Both the position numbers and the translations under genes were made by a program. From Scleroderma bovista (lineage: Eukaryota; Basidiomycota; Agaricomycetes; Boletales; Sclerodermataceae), in the NCBI GenBank assembly GCA_037178675.1, contig JAYMGJ010000120.1, positions 1 to 64,000 of the forward strand: a DNA stretch of 64,000 bases, given 5' to 3'. This document shows positions 11,000 through 23,099 of the stretch, in pieces; position 1 is the stretch's first letter; every line of letters begins with the position of its first letter. The notes beneath the pieces were generated by a model. That model ran no database searches. It had not been told where the DNA came from and saw only the letters and a list, made by a program, of their open reading frames with translations.

Positions 11000-12340
11000 A
11001 CCAAAATATGTGAGGTAGGATAACGATGCAAGTACGAGGAGAGATGGGATGTGGGTATTGAGAAAGAGAAGACACGGCGAGACAAGGCGGATGGACACAC
11101 GAAGTTCGGTGAACAGATATTTCAGCGGTTGCAAATTGGGAATGATGAAGCGGTTAAGCTGAATAGGGGTTCTATAGGCATTGAGATACTACAGGAAGGG
11201 TGATTCAGTTGAAAGACTCCAAGAGAATGTTACAACGCACGTAGCAGGCTGCAAATATTGGTCGGAGGCTCGACAATGTTTTGAAGTGGCTTGTCGCCCT
11301 GTCTCCTCGTATTCTCTCCGCATCCTCTTTGGGTTTTATTCCAGACCATGTTCAAGTGGGTTGGACCGAGCCAGCGCCCAGCGAACATGCTGGGATGCCA
11401 AGATGCTGTAGAGAAACGACGGCGCAGGGGAAGCGGATCGGGACATCTCCGCGGGAGCACATTTCATACTCCGCGCACACATTCGGTTTGAAAGTGTTGA
11501 AGCGCAAGAGTTCAGTGCAACGAACTGGGCTCTACATTAATCCCTACCCGAGTTGTCGAAGTTGGTATTTGTTGGGTTCAGAATCCGATGAACCAACCAA
11601 TGACAACTTTAGACCACCGACTTCGTTTGATTTCAGTTCGTTTTCTGTCCGAAAAACGAACAAAAACGAACTTTTGACGTCGGTTTGGTTCAGCCCAGTT
11701 CGCGGTAATACTAAGACTTAGGCTGTACGAACGGAAGGCGGCCACTACGCCCACAGTGTACCTGAAAACCTCTTTGTGACTACAAATGAGGTCCCAAACG
11801 GAGAAGAAAAGGCCAACGCAACCAACTTCAAGTAATTGATAAGGCCAGAGCATTCTCCCGACGAGGTGTTTGTGCCAATCTCAAATGGCCCGTCAGGAAT
11901 CACTGCAACGTACTCTCATTGAACTTAGGTTGGTTAAAATTTGGTTTCGTTTCTGCGGCATAGAAAACGCGCTGATAAATGTCTGTATGTATGTGGTTAT
12001 GTTCCTGAATATTTCTCTAGGAGTAAATCTGGTGGGTTGAATTCCGTTCCACCTATAACCATTTCTTTTACTTCAGATTCTACAATTATATGGCGGTGTA
12101 CAGTGATGGTAGGCGTTACGTCCACGCTCATCATATCAGCAACCCTTGTGATGTTGCGATGCCTCCGAACGATCTCCCAAGTGCATGCAAACGGTAATGT
12201 GATTGTTTGTTTTCTCGGGAAATCCACTTACATCGGCACTCTATTCTAGGTCAGCTTCACCGCCGCATCGCCCGATTGCATTCAATCCCGGCTCTGAGCG
12301 CACTCCCTTGCTGGTGCCATTGGTTGTGAAGCCCACGCCA
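11000..12340. other. 5' flank of eIF4G copy B, no complete gene seen
   Basis: This holds the promoter side of copy B, a relative of the X fragment, and a stretch (about 11940-12240) homologous to 18000-18250 and 23730-24050. No conserved open frame was found in the shared blocks, so they are probably untranslated or regulatory. Confidence 0.4.
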
Positions 12341-12341
12341 A

Positions 12342-12714
12342 ATATTCCCTTTCATTATTGTCCTAATTGCGTCCTGTGGGGGTTTATCTCGGGTTGCCCC
12401 AACTACTGATGACAACACAGTAAGCTTATTGATGGTCGTAGCTTCTCTGCCGGTAGCTGAGCCACGCGACGAAAGGATGCGGTCGTCCAACCATGTCATT
12501 GCAGTGAGTTTTCTGTGCCGTGTCTCACAGTTTTCTACAAGGCATTCGTTAGCGTGGGGATGACATCGTCAATATTACTGGGCGTGACTGGTCCGTGACT
12601 ATGGTGAACACAGAAGTTGACGTAGCCAAACGTGATCTAGTTGCTGCATCGGGACCACATGCTGGTGAAGAGGCAGACGTAGAGAAGCGATGGTGTTGCA
12701 AGAATTGTCTTTGA
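12342..12714 (+). pseudogene. Secreted CxxxCL peptide precursor, copy 1 (start codon lost)
   Basis: The exon remnants are 12342-12375, 12421-12503 and 12553-12714. The second and third are the same sizes or phases as in the intact copies at 24236 and 25579. All frames are open and the C-terminus reads DVEKRWCCKNCL before TGA. The first 18 bases of exon 1, including the ATG, are deleted, and the remaining frame meets a TGA upstream, so no normal leader can be made. The leader remnant still has the hydrophobic stretch and the SLP site. The peptide core is preserved despite the lost start, which suggests recent inactivation or an unseen alternative 5' exon. It lies divergently upstream of eIF4G copy B. 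Confidence 0.6.
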
Positions 12715-12719
12715 GCTTA

Positions 12720-13130
12720 CTCCCATGTAGGGCAGACCCTCCCTTGGGTTATTATCTTGGTTAGAACATCCGCTCATCGAAGTGAAAGACTTGTATGTAC
12801 TTCTCCCTTTTTGATTCTCTTTTGCACTACTGTTAATGTCTCATGGCATAGAATTTAAGTCTGTTTTTTTAGCCATCTTTTGGTCATCTGGCGGCCAGGG
12901 CAAGCTATTTGATACAACTATTCAAGATAACTCACTTTCTTGTCAGATGGATACAAGTATTATAGTTGTACAAAATGTTCCCGTCTCGCTTACAAAGTTA
13001 ATTAGTATGGTTGCCCAAACGGCGACCAGCCGCCAGGTGGTTGTGGCTCCACGTCCAGATCATACGCGAAGGGGTCTCGAGCCAGCGTCGGACCAGATAG
13101 CCTCGAAGTAGAAGGCTACGATGCTCTTTA
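12720..13130. other. Intergenic flank, no gene seen
   Basis: AT-rich DNA with no coding frame. The part from about 12905 is homologous to 18371-18560, where it abuts the deletion junction upstream of copy C. Confidence 0.4.
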
Positions 13131-13230
13131 GGTGTGCAACAGAAAAGTTCACGAAGCAGAACGGCGCACTAGTGATCCTGAGAGTCTTGGGTATACAAAG
13201 TCATTCACCTGGTCGATGTCTGCACGCAAG

Positions 13231-16200
13231 TCAGTTGGACGTACTGTAGCTGGAAGCTGTAGATCCCTTAATATCAGCACGTTTAAACATTGCTCGAGAA
13301 CTGTCACTCACGGCTAAGTCCAACGAAGGGCCCGACGAAGGAACAGAAGTTGAGAGTATACTCATAACAAGCTGAAGCGACTTGTTACTCTCCATCGCCT
13401 TCTTGGCGATCCGCTTCAGCCTTTTCTTGTCCCTGTCGAATCCTGCCCCTTTCAACATAATAGCAAGATACTCAAATGCCTTGGAAGCGTCGATGACAAT
13501 GTCATCTAGATGTTCAACTATGGATATGAACCCAGCCTCGAAGGCATCCGGTGAGCACTCGCGCCAAGATTGTGGTCGAGCGAAGAATTCGGCGACCAGA
13601 CGAGCATCCGCCTCCTTGCTTTCTAATGCTGATCCAACGAGCTTGTCTACCAACCGGAAACGGTGTTCTTCCGTGAGAGTAGTGAAGTACACATCTGCTT
13701 CTTCAAGGTTGCGGACGGCGAAGAACTCCTTGACATCCTCATCAATCCTATTTTTGGCATCGGCTTCCGACATCTGGGCGACCGGAGTAGTCTCAGGCTC
13801 GTCTTCAGAAGCAGTAGGTGATGATTCGCCAAAAGCAGGTTTAGTTCGGGGAAGGAATCGGATCTTCTTGCACTGTGGTGGTGCAGGCTCCAGTTTGTCC
13901 AAGTGCGTGCTTGGCCTCCGGCTAGGTGCGCGAGTTGGCTTGGTCTTAACGAGCTCAATGTGTTCAACGTTCTGACTGAGCATCGAGAACACGTAGGTGT
14001 TCGAGTCTGTGGGTGTCATCGACTCATGTTTGCTGATCTTTGCAAGCTGCGACAGATCTCCTTTTTTGGGAGGTGGTCCTGGTTGCAACCAGCCATCAGG
14101 ACCAGGTTCAGAAGCACGTTCCAAGCCTCGCTTCGAACCACCCATGGACATGCTGTATTGCCCTCGGTGTGGCTGTGCAGCCCTTTCCCTATCCTTGGCC
14201 GCCTGCACAAATGACATCTGTAAGAGTATATGCAGAGAAAGTAAAAGATACAGACTATTTCATGCACTTGTGCCAGTGTGGTCGGGGCATTGATAACGTT
14301 ACGTGGTTGCCATTTCCGTTCACGGAGTTCAATCACATCCTGACAACATACAACATACACACCACTATGATCAGAGGAATAGTAGCAAAAGAACGCCTGG
14401 TCCTACCTGAAGCATGAATTGCATCCGAGAGTTAACATTGCCGCTCCTGCAGAGTTCTTTCATCCTTGAGAAGTACACGTCCATGTGTGCGTGTGCCTTG
14501 GGGACATCAAGTAGTCGACCAACGATTCTCAAGAGCTGGCACGAGCTCTCGATCACTTCCTCCTCCGGGTTATCCACATTACCAAGGAGTTTCTTGACAC
14601 ATTCGTGCATGATACGTTCCGTAAGCATCCGAAGTTTGAACAACTCGCCAATGAATGTGATTAAACCAAGACCCTGACGTTTGGCCTTTTGAGCAACGTG
14701 GTACTCATCGAAGTACAGCTTACTCTCGTCTCCCTTCTTCTCGCTAGCTGCTTTGATCGCCCGATCGTCGCGAGCTTTGGCTGCCGCAGCACGTGCCGTG
14801 GTCCCTCTGGCAACCCAACCACGTTCAAAGTCGTACTGACACCGATTCAGGAGGTGCTTGCGGAAAAGTTGGCCACCAGCGATGGGTTTTCCATATGCGC
14901 TCTTGATCCCATCATCTTGAACCTTGGAACTGATTGCCTCCATCATCTTTCGGCAGAGCCGAGCATACATCTCGCTCCAGTTGGCCTCGTCAGTAACTTG
15001 CTCGAAAACAAGCCTGATGACCTGAATTAGCGTCCGTCCGTCATTCTCATTTTTGGATTTATTGGCCCAAAAAATGATCTGGTCAGAAATGGAGTCGAAC
15101 TTCTCTGCGGTAAGTTTGTTCAGAAGAGCCCTGACTTTCCGGTCGACCGCCTCCGGGGTGTCCATGTCGACAGCCTTCAGTTGGGTACTCGTAGCCACCC
15201 AGCGGTGGGTAGACATCTCCAAAGGGGCGACAGGCTCAAGCAGGAGAGCACGAGCAGTTGATCCAAGTCTAGGAACAGGGCCTTGCTGCACCAAAACAGA
15301 CTCTCCAGGATCATTAAGCTTCTCCCCACGCTTGCTACCGGTGCTGTTGTTGCCAATAGTGTGGCCAGGTCTACCTTGACCTGGCGTCGGTATCATCGTA
15401 GGACGATTAAGCAATGTAGCGGCAGTAGGTTCACTACCAACAGAGGCTGAGCAAGCGCCCAACGATATCAGGAAACGCCTGGCGTAGAGAATTCGCCCAT
15501 CACAAATGGGTTCGAAGAGATACTACGTTTGAAACCGGCAATCCCAGGCTGAGTGGGCATCCGGCGCAGACACTCCAGCCGAAGGTGGACAATTACATAT
15601 GTCCACCAGGCGCTTCACACGTTACCGTGTAAGACGTCAAAGCGCGAGTGGCTCGACGTCCAAGCAGACAATGTATCAAGGTACAACTTAAGAAAGTGTC
15701 AAAGCTAAAATACAAGGGGCGGCAAAGCACTGAGACGGCCGTGCCTCAGGACATAGGGCGCGGGATCTAACCTGGCCGCTTCGGTGCGTCGTAGATGACA
15801 TACGTCCACCCTGCCCTTTGTGGGTCTTGCCGGTCGCAGGACGATCGATATTGATACCAGTTACCCGGTAGTACCGACCATAACTCACCCCGAGGTCCGC
15901 GGAAGGCGTCCTCACCAACGCCCGGGCCCTCTCGAGTGCTTCGTGGATCGAAAATATGTCGTAGTTGCGTAGCTAAGCCAAGTTGATTCCTTACACAGGA
16001 GAAAATCCTGGTCATACCTGAGGACAAAAAAGGCTACATGAACTTCATGCACGAGATGTTAGAGTCCACATATACCTGAATTTGCCATCTTTAGCATTTC
16101 GGTTGAGTTCAGCTTTGGGGCCTTTGATACCCTCCGAGTATTCAATCTCGTCCAAACTATCAATTTTACGAGCTGTTGTAAAAGCAGAGGGCGGAAATGA

Positions 16201-17336
16201 TGAGTTGTCCCTTTCCTCCTTCCACCTTGCTATCAACCAACGCCGTCTCACTTCAAACAGGGAAATCTTCTCGTTGAACCTCCGCTCTGCTTCTTCGGTA
16301 TCCTTCCCTTGCTCCTGCCGCTTCCGCTTGCCCTTCTTACTCTCAATACGCACCGATGCTGTCCGACCACTTGTCGTGATGGGTGAAGCAGTGGGTATCG
16401 GAACGGTGGACGGTTGGGGGCAACGCTTTTTCAGCGGTTCTAGGTTGACCTTCGTCCCGTCCGCCCTTCTGATCACAATTGCCTTGTGTTTCCGAGTAGC
16501 ATTGGGGACAATTTCTTGGGCCTCGGTGTTGGGACGAGCATCTGGACCGGATGAGGTAGCAGGGGAGGGGGGCGGTGAGGATATATTCATATTGCTCGAG
16601 TGCTGATTGGAATGAGGTGGTGAGTGCGGGGTGTGCAGGGTAAAGACAGCATGAACCAGGGTAGGGGTGGCAAGAGGAAGCGACGGTGATGACGGTGATT
16701 GAGTACGATGAGGAGGTCCTTGGGGTTCAGGACTTGGCGCGTGAGGCATAGGAGGCGGTTGCGTTGGATAATACCACGGAGGAGTGCTACGTGCATTCAT
16801 ATACTAAATGAAAGGAATGCTGAATCGCAAAAATCGAAGAGAATATGATAACGTACATAGTCGCGTGACATGTGTTGCATTGGGATCTGTTGGGGAGGGT
16901 CACCTGTGGTAGGCGGCAGATGAGGCCGTTGCGGGTATAGATCCGAATGATTTGACACTTTCATTTCTTCCCAGCGGTGTGACGTGGGTGACAACGAAAC
17001 AGGTGCAAAGGCATCGTCTATCGAGCCAAAATGTATGGAGCATGGATGTTTGGGCGGAAATCCTCGTGCGATGGAACGAAAGGGCATACCCTGTGTGGCG
17101 GAGCCCACGTTACTCCGTGGAACACTGACATCTCCTTTTATTGACACGCCCTGGCTTAATACACTTGGGCGACGGGAATGCGAAGCACTTATGGACTGGA
17201 CATGGGAGGGAGCAGGAGACTGGGAACGCGGCGAGGGTGCTGAAGAGTTGCTGGTCTGCGGCGGGCCCTTTTCCCAAGCTGACTGCGATGGGAGCTGCGT
17301 TGGAGTCCATCCGGATGCAGTCGAACCTCTGCTCAT
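13231..17336 (-). pseudogene. eIF4G copy C: interrupted in exon 4
   Basis: The N-terminal half is open. Exon 1, former intron 1 and a much-shortened exon 2 now read as one exon (17336-16857), because the intron 1 acceptor was deleted and the intron is stop-free. Exon 3 is 16803-16076. Exon 4 starts with YDQDFLL (the eIF4E-binding motif) and then enters an insertion near 15990 that brings a stop within about 30 codons. Beyond it, MIF4G (15200-14410) and MA3 (13780-13300) sequences remain largely open in their own frames, and exon 5 and the intron 5 CAG acceptor persist. A truncated product ending just after the eIF4E motif is possible. The full factor cannot be made. The C-terminal tail differs from the other copies and runs to 13231. 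Confidence 0.7.
15666..15990. mobile_element. Insertion of unknown origin in eIF4G copy C
   Basis: By comparison with copy D, about 60 bp after the eIF4E-binding motif is replaced by roughly 325 bp unrelated to any other copy here. It has a more GC-rich composition than the flanks and no clear terminal repeats or target duplication. It could be a retroelement scrap or filler DNA from break repair. Confidence 0.4.
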
Positions 17337-17399
17337 TCTTTAGGACCAAAATATGTGAGGCGGAATAATGGTGCAAGTACGATGGAATATGAAGTATGT

Positions 17400-18760
17400 G
17401 AGGCAGGATAATGGTGCAAGTACGATGGAATATGAAGTAAGAGAAGACAAGGAAGACAAGGAGATGGACGCACGAATTTCGGTGAACAGATATTTCAGCG
17501 GTGGGGCTTAGTACCACTTAGGGGTTCTAAAGGTGTCAAGATACCACAGGGAGGGTGATTCAGTGAAAAGACTCCAAGAGAATGTTACAATGTAGCAGGT
17601 TGCATTGGTCGGAGACTTGAAGTGGCCTGGCGCTGCTCGATGTCTCCTCTGCCTCTTCTTTTGCAGCCTTTGCAATGTTGGACCCAGCGAACAGCTCTGT
17701 ACATAGAGAATTTGAAATACGGCAGATCGGAAGCGGACCGGGACCTACCGTCGGGACTTGATCAGCACATTTCATCCTCCGCGCACATATATGTACCACA
17801 GTGTACCAGCGTACTTCAAAAAAACCTCTTTGTGACTACAAGTCAAGTTCAAAACGTAGAAGAAAGGGCCAACGCAGCCAACTTCAAGTGATTGATAGGC
17901 CAGAGCATGAGGGTACCAATCTCAAGTGGCTCGCAGGCCGCCAGGAATCACTGCAACGTACTCTCATTTGACTAAAATTGGGTTTTCGTTTCTAGGATAC
18001 AGAAAACGCGCTGATGAATGCCAGTATGCTACATAGCACCTTGTCTGTATGTGGTTATGTTCCTGCATATTTCTCTAAGGTAAATCTGATTCTGGTGTGA
18101 GTTGAATTCCGACATACCTTTTATTTCAGGTTCTACATTTATATAGTGGGTGTTCCGTCCACACTTATCAAATCAGCAACTCTTGTGATGTTGGGACATC
18201 TCTGAATGATCTCACTTCCAAGTGCACGCAAACGGCAATGCGATTGTTTGTTTCATCGGGGAATCCACATAAAAACCCAACCTTGCTTTGGCCCACTCTC
18301 CAACGACAGTCCGCGAGCCTCACGGGAACCGTCCCCTTCTCTTTACATCGATACTCTATTCTAGGTCAGCGATATAACTATTCAACATAACTCACTTTAT
18401 TGTCAGATAGATACAGGTGTTATAGTTGTACAAATTGTTCCTCGTCTTACAAAATTGATTAGTATGGTTTTCCGAAACAGTCGCAAAGGCTACAACACTG
18501 ATTGCAGCTCCACATCCAGATCATACGCAAAAGGGTCTCGAGCCAGCATCGGACCAGATAGCCTCGAAGTAGAAGGCTACGGTGTTCTTTAAGTGTACAA
18601 CAGAAAGGCTCACGAAGTGGGACGGCGCGCCGACGATCCTGAGAGTCCTGGGTATACAACGCCATTCACCCGGACGATGTCCCACGCAAGTCAGTTGGAC
18701 GTACTATAGCTGGAAGCTGTAGATCCCTTAATATCAACACGCTTAGACATTGCTCGAGAA
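17400..18760. other. Flank between copies C and D, no gene seen
   Basis: This contains the 5' flank of C, including a 28-bp-scale direct duplication at about 17350-17440 (GTGCAAGTACGATGGAATATGAAGTA occurs twice, in pieces). The leader-proximal part of a peptide-gene flank follows to 18370, where the peptide gene itself is missing. The shared 3' flank of D comes next. Confidence 0.45.
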
Positions 18761-18763
18761 CTG

Positions 18764-21700
18764 TCACTCACGGCTGGGTACAAAGGGCCCGACGGAGGAA
18801 CAGAAGTTGAGCGCATACTCATGAACGACAAGTTGAAGCAATTTGTCACTTTCCACCGCCTTCTCAACAATCCGCTTCAGCCTTTCCTCGTCCCTGTCAA
18901 AGCCCGCTCCTTTCAACATGATAGCCATGTACTCAAATGCCTTGGGAGCGTCAATAGCAATGTCATCCAGCAATTCAGCCATGGGTATGAACCCAGCCTC
19001 AAAGACATCCAGTGAGCACTCGCGCTGAGATGCCGGTCGAGCGAAGAATTCAGCCACCAGCCGAGCATCCGCCTCCTTGCTTTCTAATGCTGATCCAACG
19101 AGCTTGTCCACCAGCCGGAAACGGCGTTCTTCAGTGAGAACAGTGAAGTACACATCTGCTTCCTCAAGGTTTCGGACGGCGAAGAATTCCTTGACATCTT
19201 CATCGATCCTCTTTTTGGCATCGGCTTCCGACATCTGGGTGACCGGTGTAGTCTCAGGCTCTTCTTCAGAGGCAGTAGGTGCTGATTCGCCAAAAGCAGG
19301 TTTAGTTCGGGGGAGGAATTGGAGCTTCCTACGCTGTGGTGCAGGCTCCGGTTTGTCCATGTCCGTGCTTGGCCTCAGGCTAGGTGCGCGACTTGGCTTG
19401 GTCTCAACAAGCTCAGTGTTCTGACTGAGCATCGAGAACATGGAGCTCGAGTTCATGTGTGACATTGACTTGCGTTTGCTGTCTTTCTTGCCCGCGAAGA
19501 CACTGCTAGGGCCCATCACCATGGAGGCCACCTTGCTGATCTTGCCAAACTGCGACAAGCCAGCCACTGCCCAGCCATCAGGACCAGGTTCAGAACCACG
19601 ATCCAAGCCTCGTTTCGAACCACCCCTGGACATGCTGTATTGCCCTCGGTGTGCCTGTGAATCCTGTGCAGCCCTTTCCCTATCCTTGGCCGCCTGCGGG
19701 AATGACATGTGTAAGAATATATGTACAGACAAAGTGAAAAAATAAAGACCGTTTCGTGCACTTGCGCCAAGGTGGTCGGGGCATTGACAGCGCTGCGTGG
19801 TTGCCATTTCCGTTCACGGAGCTCAATCACATCCTGACAACATACACACCACCATGATCAGAGGAATAGCAACAAAAGAATGGCCGGTGTTACCTGAAGC
19901 ATGAATTGCATCCGAAAGCTAACATTGCCGCTCCTGCTGAGCTCTTTCATCCTTGAGAAGTACACGTCCATGTGTGCGTGTGCCTTGGGGACATCCAGTA
20001 GTCGACCAACGGTCCTCAGGAGCTGGCACAAGCTCTCGATTTCTTCTTCCTCCGGGTTATCCACATTACCAAGGAGTTTCTTGACACATCCGTGCATGAT
20101 ACGTTCCGTAAGCATCTGGAGTTTGAACAGCTCGCCAATGAATTTGATCAGACCAAGATCTTGACGTTTGGCCTTTTGGGCAGCGTAGTACTCTTCGGAG
20201 TACAGCTCGCTCTCCTCTCCCTTCTTCTCATTGGCTACTTTGATCGCCTGATCGTCACTAGCTTTGGCTGCTGCAGCACGTGCCGTGGTCTCTTTGGCAA
20301 CCCAACCGCGTTCGAAGTCTTCTTGACACCGATTCAGGAGGTACTTGCGGAAAAGTTGGCCACCAGCGATGGGTTTGCCATCTGCGTTCTTGATCCCATC
20401 ATCTTGAACCTTGGGACTGATCGTCTCCATCATCTTGCGGCAGAGCCGAGCATACATTTCGCTCCAGTTGGCCTCGTCAGTAACTTGCTCGAAAACAAGC
20501 CTGATGACCTGAATTAGCGTCCGTCCGTCATTCTCATTTTCGGATTTATTGGCCCAAAAAATGATCTGGTCAGAAATGGAGTCGAACTTCTCTGCGGTAA
20601 GTTTGTTCAGAAGAGCCCTGACTTTCCGGTCGACCGCCTCCGGGGTGTCCATGTCGACAGCCTTCAGTTGGGTACTCGTAGCCACCCAGCGGTGGGTAGA
20701 CATCTCCAAAGGGGCGACAGGCTCAAGCAGGAGAGAACCAGCAGCTGATCCATATCCAGAAACAGGGCCTTGCTGTCCCAACGCAGACTTGCCGGGATCG
20801 TTAAGCTTCTCCCCACGCTTGCTACCGGTGCCGTTGTTGCCAATAGTGTAACCAGGTCCACCTTGACTTGGTGTCCGTGTCATCTCAGGACGATTAAGCA
20901 ATGCAGCGGCAGTAGGACCACTGCCAACAGAGGCTGAGAGGGCTCCCGACGATTTCAGGAAACGATCTCCACTCGTAAGGTTGCTGCCTGGCGTAGAGAA
21001 TTCGCCCATCACGAATGGGTTCGAAGAGATACTACGTTTGAAACCAGCAATCCCAGCATCAACTGAGGCTGAGCGGGCATCCGGCGCAGACACTCCAGCC
21101 AAAGGTGGACAATCATGTCCACCAGACGCTTTACACGTTACTGCGTAAGACAACTGGTCGACACGTTCGATGCCAAGGACATCCAAAGGAAGATGGTGTG
21201 GCGGTTTCTCTCTACAAACCTGCATGAATTGCAGGAGAAATTCTCGGTCATACCTAAGGACAAAAGAGGCTACATGAGCCTCGTGCATGAGATGTTGGGG
21301 TCCACATATACCTGAATTTGCCATCTTTAGCATTTCGATTGAGTTCAGGTCTGGGGCCCTTGATATCTCCCGGGTATTCGATCTCGTCCAAAATATCAAT
21401 TTTACGAGCTGTTGTAAAAGTAGAGGACGGAAAAGATGAATTATTCATTTCCTCCTTCCACCTTGCCATCAACCGACGCCGTCCCTCTTCAAACAGGGAA
21501 ACCTTCTCGTTGAACCTCCGCTCCGCTTCTTCGGTATCCTTCTCCTGCTCAAACCGTACCCGCTCCTGCCACTTCTGCTTGCCCTTCTTACTCTCGATGG
21601 GCACCGATGCTGTCCGACCACTTGTCGTAATGGGTGAAGCCGTGGGTATCGGAGCGGTGGACGGTTGGGGGCAACGCTTTTTCAGCGATTCTAGGTTGAC

Positions 21701-23090
21701 CTTCGTCCCGTCCGCCCTTCTGATCACAATCGCCTTGTGTTTCCGAGTAGCATCGGGGACAATTTCTTGGGCCTCGGTGTTGGGACGAGCATCTGGACCG
21801 GATGAGGTAGCAGGGGAGGGGGGCGGTGAGGATATACTCATATTGCTCGAGTGCTGATTGGAATGAGGTGGTGAGTGCGGAGTGTGTGGGGTAAAGACAG
21901 CATGAACCAGGGTAGGGGTGGCAAGAGGAAGCGACGGTGATGACGGTGATTGAGTACGATGAGGAGGTCCTTGGGGTCCAGGACTTGGCGCGTGAGGCAT
22001 AGGAGGCGGTTGCGTTGGATAATACCACGGAGGAGTGCTACGTGCATTCATATACTAAATGAAAGGAATGTTGAATCGCAAAAATCGAAGAGAATATGAT
22101 AACGTACGTAGTAGGAGCTCTCGCGTGACATGTGTTGCATTGGGATCTGTTGGGGAGGGTCACCTGTGGTAGGCGGCAGAGGAGGATGACTGGGGGAAGC
22201 GAGTCGCGGACTAGCGGGAATTGGTGGGCCACCGGGGCCGGTCATCGGTCGTGACTGGGCACCGGTTCCATTTGGTACTGAACGAGAGAATGCGGGTGAG
22301 CCTGGGCCGCTCGCACCACGTCGCATGTTTGGTACAAATGGTGTGTATGGGTGTGCGCCAAGCTGCCCGACTTGTGCAGGTGGCTGTTGGTGGGGTAGAT
22401 TAGACGGTCGTATTGAAGGAGAGGCTGTGTCTGAGGATGGTTGAGAAGCCGAAAGATTACCCTGAAACAGTTTAGCAACATTGAATCTTTTTGCAGTTGT
22501 ATTGGAGGGAGTGGAAGGGGAAGGGGGGATTGCAGATGTCGAAGTAAGGCTTGGAGAAGCCGATGATGTCGACGTAGCGGTTGATATCGGCCGTGTGGAA
22601 TGCCTAAACGGCACAGAGGATGAGCCGGATTTTCCATTTATAAGGGAGGTCGTCGGGGTCGGGGCCGTTGCAGGTAGAGATCCGAATGACTTGACACTTT
22701 CATCTCTTACCACCGGGGTGGCAGTGGGTGACGACGAAACAGGTGCAGAGGCATCGTCTATCGAGCCAAAATTTAAGGAGAATCCTGTAAGGAGCATGGA
22801 TGTTTAGGAGGTAATCCTTGTGCGACGAAACGGAAGGACATACCCTGTCTGGCAGAGCCCACGTTACTCCTTGGAACACTGACGCCTTCTTTTATTGATA
22901 CACCCTGGCCTAATGCACTTGGGCGACGGGAATGTGAAGCACTTATGGACTGGACATGGGAGGGAGCAGGAGACTGGGAACGCGGCGAGGGTGCTGAAGC
23001 GTTGCTGGTCTGCGGCGGGCCCTTTGCCCAAGCTGACTGCGATGGGAGCTGCGTCGGGGTCCTTGCAGATGCAGTCGAAGCTCTGCTCAT
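18764..23090 (-). CDS. eIF4G copy D, translation initiation scaffold (apparently intact)
   Basis: Exons 23090-22844, 22784-22108, 22054-21312, 21253-19894, 19833-19750 and 19693-18764 give 4041 nt, 1346 residues plus stop. Exons 1, 4 and 5 have exactly the lengths of copy E. The N-terminus is Ser/Pro-rich and the charged segment is much shorter than in E. The eIF4E-binding motif YDREFLL is at about 557-563, MIF4G at about 764-1004 (binds eIF4A in the family) and MA3 at about 1192-1324. The ancestral intron 5 acceptor CAG has become CAC, but a CCGCAG 15 nt downstream is in frame, so I used it. The donor there is a weak GTCTTT. If intron 5 is not spliced the frame is lost before MA3. The C-terminal tail is longer than in E. 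Confidence 0.6.
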
Positions 23091-23099
23091 TCTTCAGGA

